From positions 1,054,001 to 1,118,000 of the forward strand of contig FMBT01000291.1 of assembly GCA_900095095.1 (NCBI GenBank): a stretch of DNA of 64,000 bases, given 5' to 3'. A model generated the notes under the pieces. It had not been told where the DNA came from. It saw nothing but the letters and a program-made list of their open reading frames with translations, and searched no databases. Position 1 is the first letter of the stretch, and the number at the start of each line of letters is the position of its first letter. Shown here one piece after another: positions 1-9,868 of the stretch. The DNA comes from Fragilariopsis cylindrus CCMP1102. Its lineage: Eukaryota > Bacillariophyta > Bacillariophyceae > Bacillariales > Bacillariaceae. Position numbers and translations under genes: made by a program.

Positions 1-119
1 AACCTGCAAATCAATACAGACACTTTACGACAGTAATAAATAGACAAGTTGCTAATACCTATTCTCCACCTCGTCTAGACAAATAAATAAACAAATAAAC
101 AAATATATTCAATTTCATC

Positions 120-1923
120 ATGGGTATATGCAATTCGACAGAAGCTGCTCCTCCGCCTGTAGCTGCTCCTGCTCCTGCTTCTACTAAAGGTACTAAAGCA
201 AAAGCTAAAACTAGTACTAAACCAGTAAGTACTTGTACTACCTACCTGACTTATTTATTTATTTATTGTATGGTTATTCGCTTCGATTGAGATTTTCTTC
301 TGAATGAATGGATCAATCCATTAATCTCAAATCAATCAATCTTTTGTTTTATCTTATTTTTTATTTTTCGTCGTACCATTATTGCTATAACTATATTATT
401 ATTATTATTATTATTATAGGCTTCTAGCTCTAAAGGAGGTAGCAAAACTAAAACTCCAAAAAGTAGTAAAAATGGACTAGTAGAAGGTTCATCAACGGGA
501 AAACACTTCAATGATGTTTACAAGATGGAAAGAAGGTAAGGACGATGATATCAGTAATAGTAGCAGTGTTAATTAAATTAAATTAAATTAAATCAAGTGT
601 TGAATTGAATTGAATTGAACGCCCATCCCAGCAAAAAGGAATTAAATTAAATACGCGATTCATTCATTCCTTTCTTTTAAATATTAATATGTATATATAT
701 ATGGATGGATGATTCTAACATTTTTTCTTCTTATTTATCCGTTCAAATAAATAGCTTGGTGAAGGTGCATTTTCTGTTGTTAAGGAAGGAGAGCACCGTA
801 CAACACACAAGTCGTTTGCTATCAAAATTGTTACAAAAGCCAAACTTTCAAAAGAAGATGAGGTTGCATTAAAGGATGAAATTGATGTTTTGAAGGACTT
901 CGATCATAAGCATATTATCCGTCTATATGATGTGTTTGAGGAACCACAACATTATTACATGATAACAGAAAAAATGACAGGTGGAGAACTATTTGATCGT
1001 ATTGTACAAAAGTCGTATTATAACGAAAATGAGGCACGTGATACTGTTGAAATTTTACTTCAAGCTATTCATTATTGTCACAAGAAAAAAGTCGCCCATC
1101 GTGATTTGAAGCCAGAAAATTTGCTGCTAACGAGCGACAGTGATGATTCGGATATCAAACTTGCTGATTTTGGTTTTGCCAAGAAGGTGAAAGGACCTAA
1201 AACCTTGACAACTCAATGTGGAACGGTAAGTGAGGAAGAAAGTTATACAGAAAAAATATAGTATTATGCGTTTGTGTGTTGTGTGTGTGTTCCAGGTTTG
1301 ATGATGTTTTCCTGCCTCTTTTGCTTTCTCGTTTACGTTCATTATTATATTGAACTAGTGATAATACTATTCTCCTCCCTCACTTTGTAAATTATGTTTC
1401 TGAAAATAAATGACAACAATGATGTAATTAAAACAACCAAAATCAACCACGAAACAAATTAAATCTAAAATTGTAGCCTGGATACGTCGCAGCAGAAATT
1501 CTGGAAGGCAAACCGTACGATACCCAATCCGATATGTGGTCGATCGGTGTCATCGTGTACATCCTATTAGGAGGATACCCACCATTCATTGAGCAAAATC
1601 AACGGACACTCTTCCGTAAGATCCGAAAGGGTACGTACGAATTCCACGAAGAGTATTGGGGACAAGTGTCGGAGGATGCAAAGGACTTGATACGTAATTT
1701 ACTTGTAGTTGATCCTGATAATAGATACACTGCGGGCGATGCACTCAAGAACAAATGGATTGGTGCTGATCGCAAAACACTTGCCTCTCTTGATCTTGGA
1801 ATAAATCTTGCCCAAATTAAGAAGTTCAATGCTAAACGCAAGTTTAAGGCTGCAGTTAGTACCGTTATGGCTGCTAATAAAATGCAATCACTTGGGCTTG
1901 ATTTCAGAAAGAATTTGGATTAA
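120..1923 (+). CDS. Calcium/calmodulin-dependent-type Ser/Thr protein kinase, lipid-anchored N-terminus
   Basis: Exons read as 120-224, 420-535, 755-1225 and 1477-1923, about 379 residues. The N-terminus MGICNS fits N-myristoylation at Gly2 with likely palmitoylation at Cys4, so the kinase is probably membrane-bound. A low-complexity Ala/Pro/Lys/Ser linker leads to the kinase domain: glycine loop LGEGAFSVV, catalytic loop HRDLKPEN, DFG within ADFGFAKK, and the activation segment ending in PGYVAAE. The Lys/Phe-rich tail after the kinase domain (FNAKRKFKAAV region) resembles the autoinhibitory, calmodulin-binding tail of CaMKI. No EF-hands are visible, so it is not a CDPK. Splice sites at 225, 536, 1226 and acceptors at 419, 754, 1476 are canonical. 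Exon 2 leaves two bases of a codon while exon 3 opens in phase 0, so one base is unaccounted for. The kinase call is firm; the substrate is unknown. Confidence 0.88.
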
Positions 1924-2341
1924 GGAAAAAAAAGCAACGAATATAGTACTTAAAAGAATTCTGCAAAATTGTAGTTGTCCTGGATTTCGCGGATATGTGA
2001 TGATGTGCATGAACGCACGCACATATTATATGCGTTTCATTCTTGTCTTTGTCTCAGTTAACATATATATATATTCCAGTGAAGCTTTCCTCATCCGTCT
2101 AAGTCGTTTAAAATTAGAAACCTATGTATGTCTGATGCGATACATATTTGTTTATGGTATCGATTTAAAATAAAATAAAACAAAAATGCGGCATTATTTC
2201 TCCTTAACTCCTCACTATATTATTATCATTTTATTTTATCTACCGTAGACACTAAATAGAATCCTAACGACGAATGATTGATTAGCAGCTAGCATGCAAT
2301 TTATTTACTGATGAGGGCCTTTTAGTTTCTCTTGTTCAATA
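1924..2341. other. Intergenic, convergent 3' ends
   Basis: AT-rich spacer between the convergent kinase gene and the small membrane-protein gene. I see no coding signal beyond chance open frames. TA-rich tracts probably belong to the two 3' untranslated regions. Confidence 0.5.
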
Positions 2342-2758
2342 TTATATCAGACCGTTGCTAGCCAGGAAGACAACCACCAGTACGGCTAAAACAACAAGAA
2401 CACCTCCCCCTAATTTCAACGCTTGTTCTAGACCATTACCTCGTTCTGCCACTGTTTCATCCTGAATTGGAGAAGAAAGGAATCCAGTATAATATTCTTT
2501 TGTACCTACCTCAACTACCGCTTCTTCTTCCATTATTATCTTGTCATCATTGTCATTGTCGTCGTCCCGTTTAATTTTGTCAAAAAGACAAGTATTTATT
2601 CCTCGCTGTTCCTTTCTTCTGACCGAAAATAATAGTGGGCAAGTCGCTTTCGTACTATGATGATGCGAGACTTCGAACGCCTCGAGCACTGGAAATATAC
2701 ATAATGCAACAACGATCATCATCGTCGTCGTCATCGTCATCATCATCATCATTGTCAT
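2342..2758 (-). CDS. Small single-span membrane protein, possibly plastid-targeted
   Basis: A 138-residue frame. It opens with a Met/Thr-rich stretch (CAT/CGT repeats in the DNA), then a hydrophobic segment around residues 14-26 ending in LEAFEV. That arrangement, a signal peptide followed by Phe, is the pattern of diatom plastid-targeting presequences, though the match is imperfect. The middle is acidic. Residues about 115-135 form one clear transmembrane helix near the C-terminus, preceded by the conserved-looking EYYTGFLSSPI and ERGNGLEQALKLGGG segments. I do not recognise the family. The Met cluster makes the exact start uncertain. It ends about 75 bp from the giant transposon, which inserted just upstream of it. 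Confidence 0.55.
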   Translation of the reverse strand: MTMMMMMTMTTTMMIVVALCIFPVLEAFEVSHHHSTKATCPLLFSVRRKEQRGINTCLFDKIKRDDDNDNDDKIIMEEEAVVEVGTKEYYTGFLSSPIQDETVAERGNGLEQALKLGGGVLVVLAVLVVVFLASNGLI

Positions 2759-2834
2759 CGTAGAAGATTTATATTTTTAATTTTATTATTTTAGAACGAA
2801 ATACTCTAGCCTATACCACTGTACAGCAGCTACT

Positions 2835-3010
2835 GGGCCTTCCGTTAGTAAGTCAGTCGTGCACTAAACGCGATTGAAATCAAGATAATTATGTGGGATT
2901 AAATTTTAGCGAGCGAGCGTGAATTTTTTTTGAGAGCGTGTCCAACCAACGGAAATGCTTACGCGCGCTACTAAAATTTTCGGCGATTTAAATAATTTTT
3001 ATTTGGGGGG
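2835..3010 (+). repeat. Left terminal inverted repeat
   Basis: Matches the complement of 17937-18112 with small gaps. Well-kept blocks are GGGCCTTCCGTTAGTA, TCGTGCAC, TTAGCGAGCGAGCG, the T-run followed by GAGAGC, CAACGGAAAT, ACGCGCG and TTTCGGCGAT. By eye identity is roughly 75-80%. Confidence 0.88.
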
Positions 3011-3039
3011 GCTCTTTATAAAGGGGGCAGTATGATCTG

Positions 3040-3130
3040 AAACAAGGTGAAAAAGTTTCACCTTGTTTGACAAACAAGGTGAAACGTTTTCACCTTGTTT
3101 TCCCCTTGTTTGACAAGGGAACGTTCTTCC
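3040..3130. repeat. Left subterminal palindrome cluster
   Basis: Four copies of the half-site AACAAGGTGAAA in alternating orientation, so adjacent copies form hairpins separated by GAC or a few bases. A variant pair built on CCTTGTTTGACAAGGG follows. The same half-sites fill the right subterminal region. Such inward repeats next to TIRs are commonly transposase or accessory-protein binding sites; that role here is inference. Confidence 0.75.
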
Positions 3131-3157
3131 CCTTTTTCACACGCTACTGCCTATCAG

Positions 3158-3165
3158 TATATAAG
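3158..3165 (+). promoter_or_regulatory. TATA-like box
   Basis: TATATAAG lies 65 bp before the ATG at 3223. A TATATAAA on the opposite strand lies about 60 bp before the ATG at 8976, a similar spacing, which supports both as core promoters of transposon genes. Confidence 0.35.
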
Positions 3166-3222
3166 AAATAAGAACACAAGAACATATTCTTGTTGTTGTT
3201 TCTTGTGTGAATATTAACGACC

Positions 3223-3588
3223 ATGGCGAAAAGAAAAGCTGATACTGCTACTACGTCCACGCTAGTACACACGCTAGAATATTGTCGTTTACTACCACAA
3301 CAGATCATTCACTGCTATGCTGCTACGTCCACGCTAGTAGTACACACGCTAGAATATTATCCTTTACTACCACAACAGATCGTTCATTCGGCGGTCCACG
3401 CTGGGTCGTAGTGGTAGCGATGACATGATACACGATGAGTGTGTGTTTTGTGTTCTACTTTCCTGTCGAAGTGGTAGCGAAATATCTACTACACATGAGA
3501 TGAGTGTGTGTTTTGTGTTTCACTTTCTCATAATAAATACATTGTATAAGTTTAGAAGTACAATAATAAACTAACTACATTCATTAGT
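3223..3588 (+). repeat. Leader region with two tandem duplications; possible first exon of the 3589 gene
   Basis: Two copies of a roughly 70-bp unit (GCTACGTCCACGCTAGTA to CACAACAGATC) occupy about 3249-3383. Two copies of a second unit (GTGGTAGCGA to GTGTGTTTTGTGTT) occupy about 3410-3525. An ATG at 3223 in good context (ACCATGGCG) opens a 62-codon frame starting MAKRKADT, ending at 3411. Just before the next gene's ATG at 3589 sits CTAACTACATTCATTAG, which looks like a branch point and acceptor. So 3223 may begin an upstream exon or untranslated leader spliced to 3588, or may be a small separate gene. I could not fix a donor. Confidence 0.4.
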
Positions 3589-5679
3589 ATGCATCTCTTT
3601 AACAACGACGATGGCAAAACAGTCAACATGGAATTGCCAAAGAAAGACGATGTCTTGGCAAGTCTTAGGTTTCGGAACCTTTTATTACAACAACGCTTTA
3701 TAAAGCAGATCAAGAAGGCTGAAGAAGAAAAAGAAGAAGCTGCATTGAAGGCTAAAGAAGAAAAAGAAAAAGCTGCATTGAAGGCTAAAGAAGAAAAAGA
3801 CGAAGCTGCATTGGAGCTCAAGAAGGCTACAAACTGCAACGAATTATTCAAGACGATGTTGGTTAATATGAATAAATTAGTTGGAGAATCAAAGGAAGAG
3901 CTTTCTTTGAAGAAAGAATTAGTAGAACGCATCGACGCGTTCGAGGTTGAATTACAAGATTCAAGAAGACGTAATGAAGAGAAGGATGATCATATTCAAG
4001 CGCACATTCAAACCATAGAAAATTCAGGAAGACGTAATGAAGAGAAGGATGTTCATATTCAAGCGCACATTCAAACCATAGAAAAATTTAAGGCTCTTAC
4101 TAATGCTGCAGACGCTCAATTGGCGATAAAAGACACTCAATTGACTATTTCCAGAGCAGGGGAAGAGGCGGCTGAGATTCGTGTACAGTCGACTTTACAG
4201 GATGGTATAGAGAAGGATGGTCAAATTCAACGCATCGTTGATCAAAACACTCAATTGACGATTTCTGAGGCTCTTTCCAGAGCAAGGGAAGTGGAGGCTG
4301 AGATTCGTGTAGTGGGTTTAGAGTCGACTGTAAAGACTTTACAAGGAGAGGCGACGACTTTAAAGAGTCGTGTAGAGTGTTTCGGAGGTCTGGAGAGAGA
4401 ATTAGAAGACACAAAACGCGAGCTTTCTTCTTCAAAGGATCTGTCGACGGAACAGGCAAACAGGCTACAAGCTTCGAAGAAAGACTTAGAAGACACAAAA
4501 CGCGAGCTTTCTTCTTCAAAGGATCTGTCGACGGAACAGGCAAACAGGCTACAAGCTTCGAAGAAAGACTTAGAAGACACAAAACGCGAGCTTTCTTCTT
4601 CAAAGGATATGTCGACGGAACAGGCAAACAGGCTACAAGCTTCGAAGAAAGACTTAGAAGACACAAATCGCGAGCTTTCTTCTTCAAAGGTTACGTCGAC
4701 GGAACAGGCAAACAGGCTACAACAAGAATTACGAACGAATCTTGAAGAAACGAAGGCAGTATCAGAGTCTCAAGGCAAAGTCATAATCTTGAACAATTCA
4801 CTGTTAGAGAGTCAAAATCAAGAGCTTAGCAGATGTCAAACACTCCACGATAAAGCAACAAAAGTGGTAGACGAACAAAAAATTGAAATAGGAACTCTGT
4901 CTACAAGTCTTACCCTTGCAACCAACTCATATAATGAATTAAAAGCTTGGATTGACGAACAAAAAAATGAAATTACGACTCGTACAACTCTTGCCTATGC
5001 TATCAAATCAGGTAAAATTTACCCACTTGATACCCTTGCGAAGATGAAGAATTTTGTCCGTATTGTATGTAAACGCTTCAAAGACACCACCAGCCATCCT
5101 GTCGATCCTTCTTCTTTTTTCCCAATTGAAGCAGATACGATCCCAACTAATTTACTGCAGGCATTACGTAAGGATCAAGAACTGATAAACCTAATTGAAT
5201 CCGATAATGTTCTTGTAAGTACTTTCTATGAACTTATACGAATGTCATTTGTTGGGGAAGAAGTAGTTGGCGTTGATTATCTTGACACTATTTTAAGATT
5301 CCATGCATGGGTAAGCGAAATGATATTCAAAAATCGTCCTAACTTGTTACTGGCAATCACCAAAATTAAAGCAGTAACTGGCAGAAAAAGGAAGGCCACA
5401 GACACAGGTAAGATTAACCTAACATATACCGCAAGACGTAACGAAAAAGAAGGTTCATTAATTACAGAACCCTGCTTTGGAACGGTAGGAGATGCGCCCC
5501 AAACTAGATCAATTTTGTTACATGAACGTATTGACAATAGACGTTGGCATGCTTATTTACTAAAGAAAGATGGACTAGGCAAGTTATTCTGTCCCTTTTG
5601 TGAACTTTCCTTCAAAACCCAAGGATTTACTAACCATGTAAAAGGCTGTGCACTGCATCCGAAGAGGAAGAAGAAGTAA
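3589..5679 (+). CDS. Coiled-coil protein with C-terminal C2HC zinc finger (transposon left-end gene)
   Basis: A 696-residue frame, unbroken. The N-terminal two thirds is a long coiled coil rich in Lys, Glu and Ala, with KAKEEKE repeats, two SRRRNEEKD-type units and four near-identical 28-residue units. A globular region (about residues 470-600) follows, then a basic patch (GRKRK) and a C-terminal finger CPFC-x11-H-x3-C ending in KRKKK. The gene at 13873-15990 shares this order. The segments VSTFYELI/FRTFNDLI and AWVSEMIF/GWIGTNVF align, and the finger spacing is identical. The DNA segment encoding the RRNEEKD unit is almost identical in both. A role in DNA binding or transposition-complex assembly is likely but inferred. 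No close named family is recognised. Confidence 0.75.
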   Translation: MHLFNNDDGKTVNMELPKKDDVLASLRFRNLLLQQRFIKQIKKAEEEKEEAALKAKEEKEKAALKAKEEKDEAALELKKATNCNELFKTMLVNMNKLVGESKEELSLKKELVERIDAFEVELQDSRRRNEEKDDHIQAHIQTIENSGRRNEEKDVHIQAHIQTIEKFKALTNAADAQLAIKDTQLTISRAGEEAAEIRVQSTLQDGIEKDGQIQRIVDQNTQLTISEALSRAREVEAEIRVVGLESTVKTLQGEATTLKSRVECFGGLERELEDTKRELSSSKDLSTEQANRLQASKKDLEDTKRELSSSKDLSTEQANRLQASKKDLEDTKRELSSSKDMSTEQANRLQASKKDLEDTNRELSSSKVTSTEQANRLQQELRTNLEETKAVSESQGKVIILNNSLLESQNQELSRCQTLHDKATKVVDEQKIEIGTLSTSLTLATNSYNELKAWIDEQKNEITTRTTLAYAIKSGKIYPLDTLAKMKNFVRIVCKRFKDTTSHPVDPSSFFPIEADTIPTNLLQALRKDQELINLIESDNVLVSTFYELIRMSFVGEEVVGVDYLDTILRFHAWVSEMIFKNRPNLLLAITKIKAVTGRKRKATDTGKINLTYTARRNEKEGSLITEPCFGTVGDAPQTRSILLHERIDNRRWHAYLLKKDGLGKLFCPFCELSFKTQGFTNHVKGCALHPKRKKK
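4402..4737 (+). repeat. Four 84-bp in-frame tandem repeats
   Basis: Each unit encodes 28 residues beginning LEDTKREL and ending NRLQASKKD. Copies start near 4402, 4486, 4570 and 4654 and differ by only a few bases, pointing to recent expansion. The 84-bp period keeps four heptads, so it lengthens the coiled coil without disturbing register. Confidence 0.9.
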
Positions 5680-6119
5680 CGAGCATTGTTCCTCTTATCA
5701 CACACACGAAGAATCTTTCTTTTATGACATCAAGGCATGCTACTTACTGTTACGTTCGCGGTACGGGACATATTCAGAATAGTAGTAATATAGCATAGAG
5801 GGAGGACGAAAAGAAGAAGAAAAACAAGACGAAGATTTATTGAACGAACAAGAAGAGCAGATACAAACAGCACAAACGAGAACGAACGAACAGTATAGAT
5901 TCATAATCACCTAACAATAGTTATATTATATAGCGATACGATATTTGTATTTACTTATTTTAATGATGAACGCTCAATGCGTTTATTCTATTATCAATCA
6001 TGAATGAGATGATGCATACACATCATTCTTCTATCTTTCTTCCTTTCTTATATACACTAGTAGTTCTCTACGTAGTATTATTGCTTCCTCTCTTAATCTA
6101 TACACGAAATTGCTCCACG
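5680..6119. other. Transposon spacer between convergent genes
   Basis: About 440 bp between the 3' end of the 3589 gene and the minus-strand gene whose frame can be followed to 6120. It is purine-rich on the plus strand near 5800-5860. A 67-codon hydrophobic frame at 6000-6203 has no support and overlaps the minus-strand extension. Confidence 0.5.
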
Positions 6120-6269
6120 TTATTTCTTTTCACACATATGTTGTTCCAGCTCATCAAGAATAGCACCCGCCTCCGTGAGAGTTTTTACAGGGTCGACATC
6201 TAAGGAAGAGTCGGATTGATTACCATCAACAAATGAGATAAAGGAATCATCACTCTCCCCTAGTAGAAG

Positions 6270-8976
6270 TCATTCTTCATTCATTGCCGTTTCAGCAGCA
6301 TCACCTTGAGCTAAGATTCGGTCCATGTCAAGTGCACCGCCCACAATGTTATCCCACATGCCTGCAGTTTGAATAATGGTACGTTGGCCTCGCAGACTGC
6401 GGCGAAGAGGAGTTGTAGTAACTTCATTTCTTGTAGTTTCTGCCTCCGCTGGAACAACCATACCTCCTGCTGTTTCTGCCGCTGCTGTACCTTCTTCACC
6501 TCCTGTTATTCCTGCCGCCGCTGTAATTCCATTACCTGAAATTCTTCTCCTAAGAATCTGCTCATCCCTCTTCTTAGCAAGACGACTCAAGTGTGCATTA
6601 GCCCTCTTATCCTTTTGGACACCTGTTTTGATTGTCCGACCTTCTCTATCGTCATTGGCTCTTTCCTTACGACCTTCCCCCCGTTGCATTTCATAATAAT
6701 CACTACGATCAGTAGTGTACTCACGTTCCTTGGGCGTTTTGGGAGAAGAGCGTTCCTTTGGCGGTTTGGGAGGAGAGGGTTGTACAAATGCTGCTGCTTC
6801 AGTAGTAGTAGCATGAGTAGAGGATTGTACTTGTTCACGACAAAGTCGGTCGTTCTCTTGTTGCTGTTGTTGTGGTTGCACAGCTTCTTGTTCACGACGA
6901 TCGTTCTCTTGTTGTTGTTGCACAAGTTGCGTATCGCTGTATACCTGTTGTTGTTGTTGTTGTTGCTGAAGACGAAGCCCGTCGTTCTCTTGTTCTTGTT
7001 TTTGTTGCACAAGTTCCCCAGCTTGTTGTTCACGACGAAGCCGGTCGTTCTCTTGTTGTTGTTGCACAAGTTGCGTATCGCTGTATACCTGTTGTTGTTG
7101 TTGTTGTTGTTGCTGAAGACGAAGCCGGTCGTTCTCTTGTTTCCCAGCTTCTTGTTCACGACGAAGCCGGTCGTTCTCTTGTTTCCCAGCTTCTTGGTCA
7201 CGACGAAGCTGGTCGTTCTCTTCTTGTTGTTGCGCAGTTTGTTGTCGCTGTTCCGTAAGAATGTTCGAAACGGTTTTAGAAAGATGCACTTTTGCATCAT
7301 TTGTGGCTTTCAATTTTTCAACAAATTCTTGTTCAGTTCTAAGACGCATTTCATCGTATTGGCGACGCTCTTCCATAAGATTATCTCTTAGAATTTGTGC
7401 TTCACGACGGTCTTCTTCGAATTGACGTTGTTGTTCAGCAAGTATACGACGCTGTTCTTCGATGTTGATTCTTTCGGTATCTTCATCTTCTTCTTCTTCC
7501 TTCATCTCCTCATCCCCATCCTCATCCTCATCCTCATCTACACCATCTACATTAGATGCTACAATAAATAAATAAAGTAATAAATATAGAAAGTAATAGT
7601 TTTCGTGAGAACAAATAATATTACTAAGATTAAAAATACCACAGTATATAGATTAAAAATACCACAGCATGTATTACGCACCGAGAGAAGGGTCCACAAC
7701 GACACTCATCGATTTCGTTGCCATAGAAAGCTGTGCCAAGTAATCAGTGGTTGATTCCATAGAAACTTCTAGTAGTTTCAAAGTGTCTGGAATAGCAACG
7801 CGGAATTCCAACGAAAGGAGGGGAACTTTTACCCCTGTTTTAGCCAACAACTTCCATTGGGTTTTCAATTCTTCTTGAACCTTGAGGGTTTTCTCACCGG
7901 CCCATGACACAGACCATTCTCCTTCTTCGTACATCAAAATTCCCGTACTGGAGTTCGTCGTGTGCTTATTAGTAACCTGCCAAGGTAACCTGATAGCGAA
8001 CATGTGGACAAGCTCATCCTCCTTTCCATTTCTTATGAGTGTTTTCATTCTTGCCCCCATCTCTTTATGCTTGTTTGCGACGTGGGATGCGGCTAATTCC
8101 TCGCCGTACAGGCCGACAGTATTGTATTGCGATTGCCGATGCTTCGGAATCTTCACGATGAGACGATTTCCTTCAGCAATCACAAGACCATGACGTCCTT
8201 CAGTATAGTCATCGGGATCGCTGATAGGTAATGATATAACAAGATAGTCGACTGACTTACTTCCATTATTAATAGCATGTCCTTCTTCCATAACGAAAGA
8301 CAAGCCCTCGATTTGGATATGTTCTGGAAATTCAAGAGCGTTTTTGGATAGAATATGATCTTTCATTTTTGAAGGCGTTATTGTTGTAGAAGGCAACAAA
8401 TGAGGTAAAGTGTTGGGATATTTTTCTTTCGAGACTGGTTGTGATGGCCTGAGATTAAGTTATGAGAAATTACAATAAGGCTCTTGTGTGTGTGAGAAAC
8501 AACCGATGGAAGTAGAAGAAGACACAGGAGTAAAGGGAAACCAACACAATAGGAAAACGGAAAACTTACGATGCGTTTGCGTTGATTGTAATGTTGTTGA
8601 CTTCACGTGTAGTATTAGCCGGAGGAGTACTTTGAATCCTGGCAGAGTCAAGACGCGAAGTTATATGAGGAGTGCGATGAATCCTGGCAGAGTCAAGACG
8701 CGAAGCTATATCAAAGTCGCGGAGAAGTTCGTTATATTTGTTTTCTTTGTAGTAAAAGTTGTACCAGTACTTTACGATTTCTGCTGCTTGCCGACGACGA
8801 GGATCACCGCGTTTACCAAATAGATCAGGTAATTTATCTAGCAATGGTTTGATAAGTTGTTCCTTTCCGTATTGTTTGTTACGATATCTATCTATACCAC
8901 CGGTCCGTTCAATTTGTTGTAGCAAGGTTTTTTGAGCGATGGTAGATAATGGAGAGTAGAATGTTTGCTGTTGCAT
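6270..8976 (-). CDS. Spliced transposon gene: helical N-terminus, unknown middle domain, Gln/Glu-rich coiled-coil C-terminus
   Basis: Proposed exons 8976-8570, 8448-7682 and 7558-6270, 820 residues. The first join is secure: the frame from 8976 runs into a GTAAGT donor, the acceptor at 8449 restores the frame, and the intron is 121 bp. The second join uses donor GTGCGT at 7681 and acceptor TTGTAG ending at 7559. It gives a 123-bp intron and keeps phase, whereas without it the protein stops at 7674 and the downstream frame has an unexplained acceptor. The N-terminus (about 95 residues, with a GGIDRYRNKQ segment and RRRQAAEIVKYW) is helical and basic. The middle is a mixed alpha/beta domain of unknown family. 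The C-terminus is EEQRR/LRREQEAG coiled coil broken by Gln runs from CAA repeats, then a basic region. The frame stays open 49 codons past the stop at 6270-6272, to 6120. Function unknown. Confidence 0.65.
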
Positions 8977-9030
8977 TTTACTCTTCTGGCAAAAAGAACT
9001 ATGAGACGAAACTGTTGCTTTCAGCTACAT

Positions 9031-9038
9031 TTTATATA
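9031..9038 (-). promoter_or_regulatory. TATA-like box for the 8976 gene
   Basis: On the minus strand this reads TATATAAA about 55-60 bp before the ATG at 8976, matching the spacing at the left-end gene. Confidence 0.35.
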
Positions 9039-9108
9039 CACGGCAGATAGTGTAGAAAACGCAACGACCTTGAGTCGGTTCATTTCACTGGAACGTAGAA
9101 CCCGCTGC

Positions 9109-9600
9109 TACTCACAACATGCGCTTTGTGAATCGTTCCTGGCTCTTGTATTTGGCGGTGTCGGTACTCACAACATGTGCTACGCACAACGTGCGCTTTG
9201 TGTATCGTTCCTGGCTCTTGTATTTGGCGGTGTCGGTACTCACAACATGTGCTACGCACAACGTGCGCTTTGTGTATCGTTTCTTGCTCCTGTTTTTGGT
9301 GTTGTCGCTACTCACAACATGTGCTACTACTCACAACATGCGCTTTGTGAATCGTGTTTCTTGCTCTTGTATTTGGCGGTGTCGCTACTCACAACATGTG
9401 CTACTCACAACCTGCGCTTTGTGAATCGTTTCTGGCTCCTTCCTGTATTTGGTGTTGTCGCTACGTACTCACAACATGTGCTACTCACACAACGTGCGCT
9501 TTGTGATCGTGTTTGTTGCTCTTGTATTTGGCGGTGTCGGTACTAACAACATGTGTTACTCACAACCTGCGCTTTGTGAATCGTTTCTGGCACCTGGCTA
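9109..9600. repeat. Degenerate tandem array of about 72-bp units in a divergent promoter region
   Basis: Around seven units share the core ACTCACAACATGTGCTAC, then CGTGCGCTTTGTG, ATCGTTCCTGGCTC and TTGTATTTGGCGGTGTCG. Units near 9166-9309 are almost identical, while flanking ones carry indels. The array lies between the divergent genes starting at 8976 (minus) and 9869 (plus). Several open frames cross it in both strands, but they are products of the repeat and have no independent support. The palindromic core ACATGT and GC-box-like GGCGGTGT could be protein-binding sites. Confidence 0.8.
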
Positions 9601-9868
9601 CACATGGGCTTTGTGTTTCGTTTCTTGCTCCTATTACCTTCCTTCCTCCTATATATTTGAAATGAGCGAAATTTACGCGAGCTACATGCAGTACGGCCGG
9701 TAGGCGATAAGAAAAATTTCTTATACGTACAAGTAGGCGATAAGAAAATTTCTTCACGCGTGCAAAGTCACGCATCGACGAAATATGTTCGCGCCAAAAA
9801 CCGGAACAATTAATTGTGTCATAAGAAATTGCCCGCACAAAACAACAAGAAGACAAGAAAGTTTCAAC

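Noticed and set aside
6000-6203. 67-codon hydrophobic plus-strand frame
   Set aside because: Overlaps the protein-like in-frame extension on the minus strand and has no homology or promoter sign.
6591-7391. Long Leu/Val-rich frames opposite the Gln-rich minus-strand gene
   Set aside because: Complement of CAA/CAG repeats; composition is dictated by the repeat on the other strand.
8965-9703. Several overlapping plus- and minus-strand frames of 67-193 codons
   Set aside because: They run through the 72-bp tandem array; the same peptide appears in shifted frames because of the repeat, and no start, splice or family evidence supports them.
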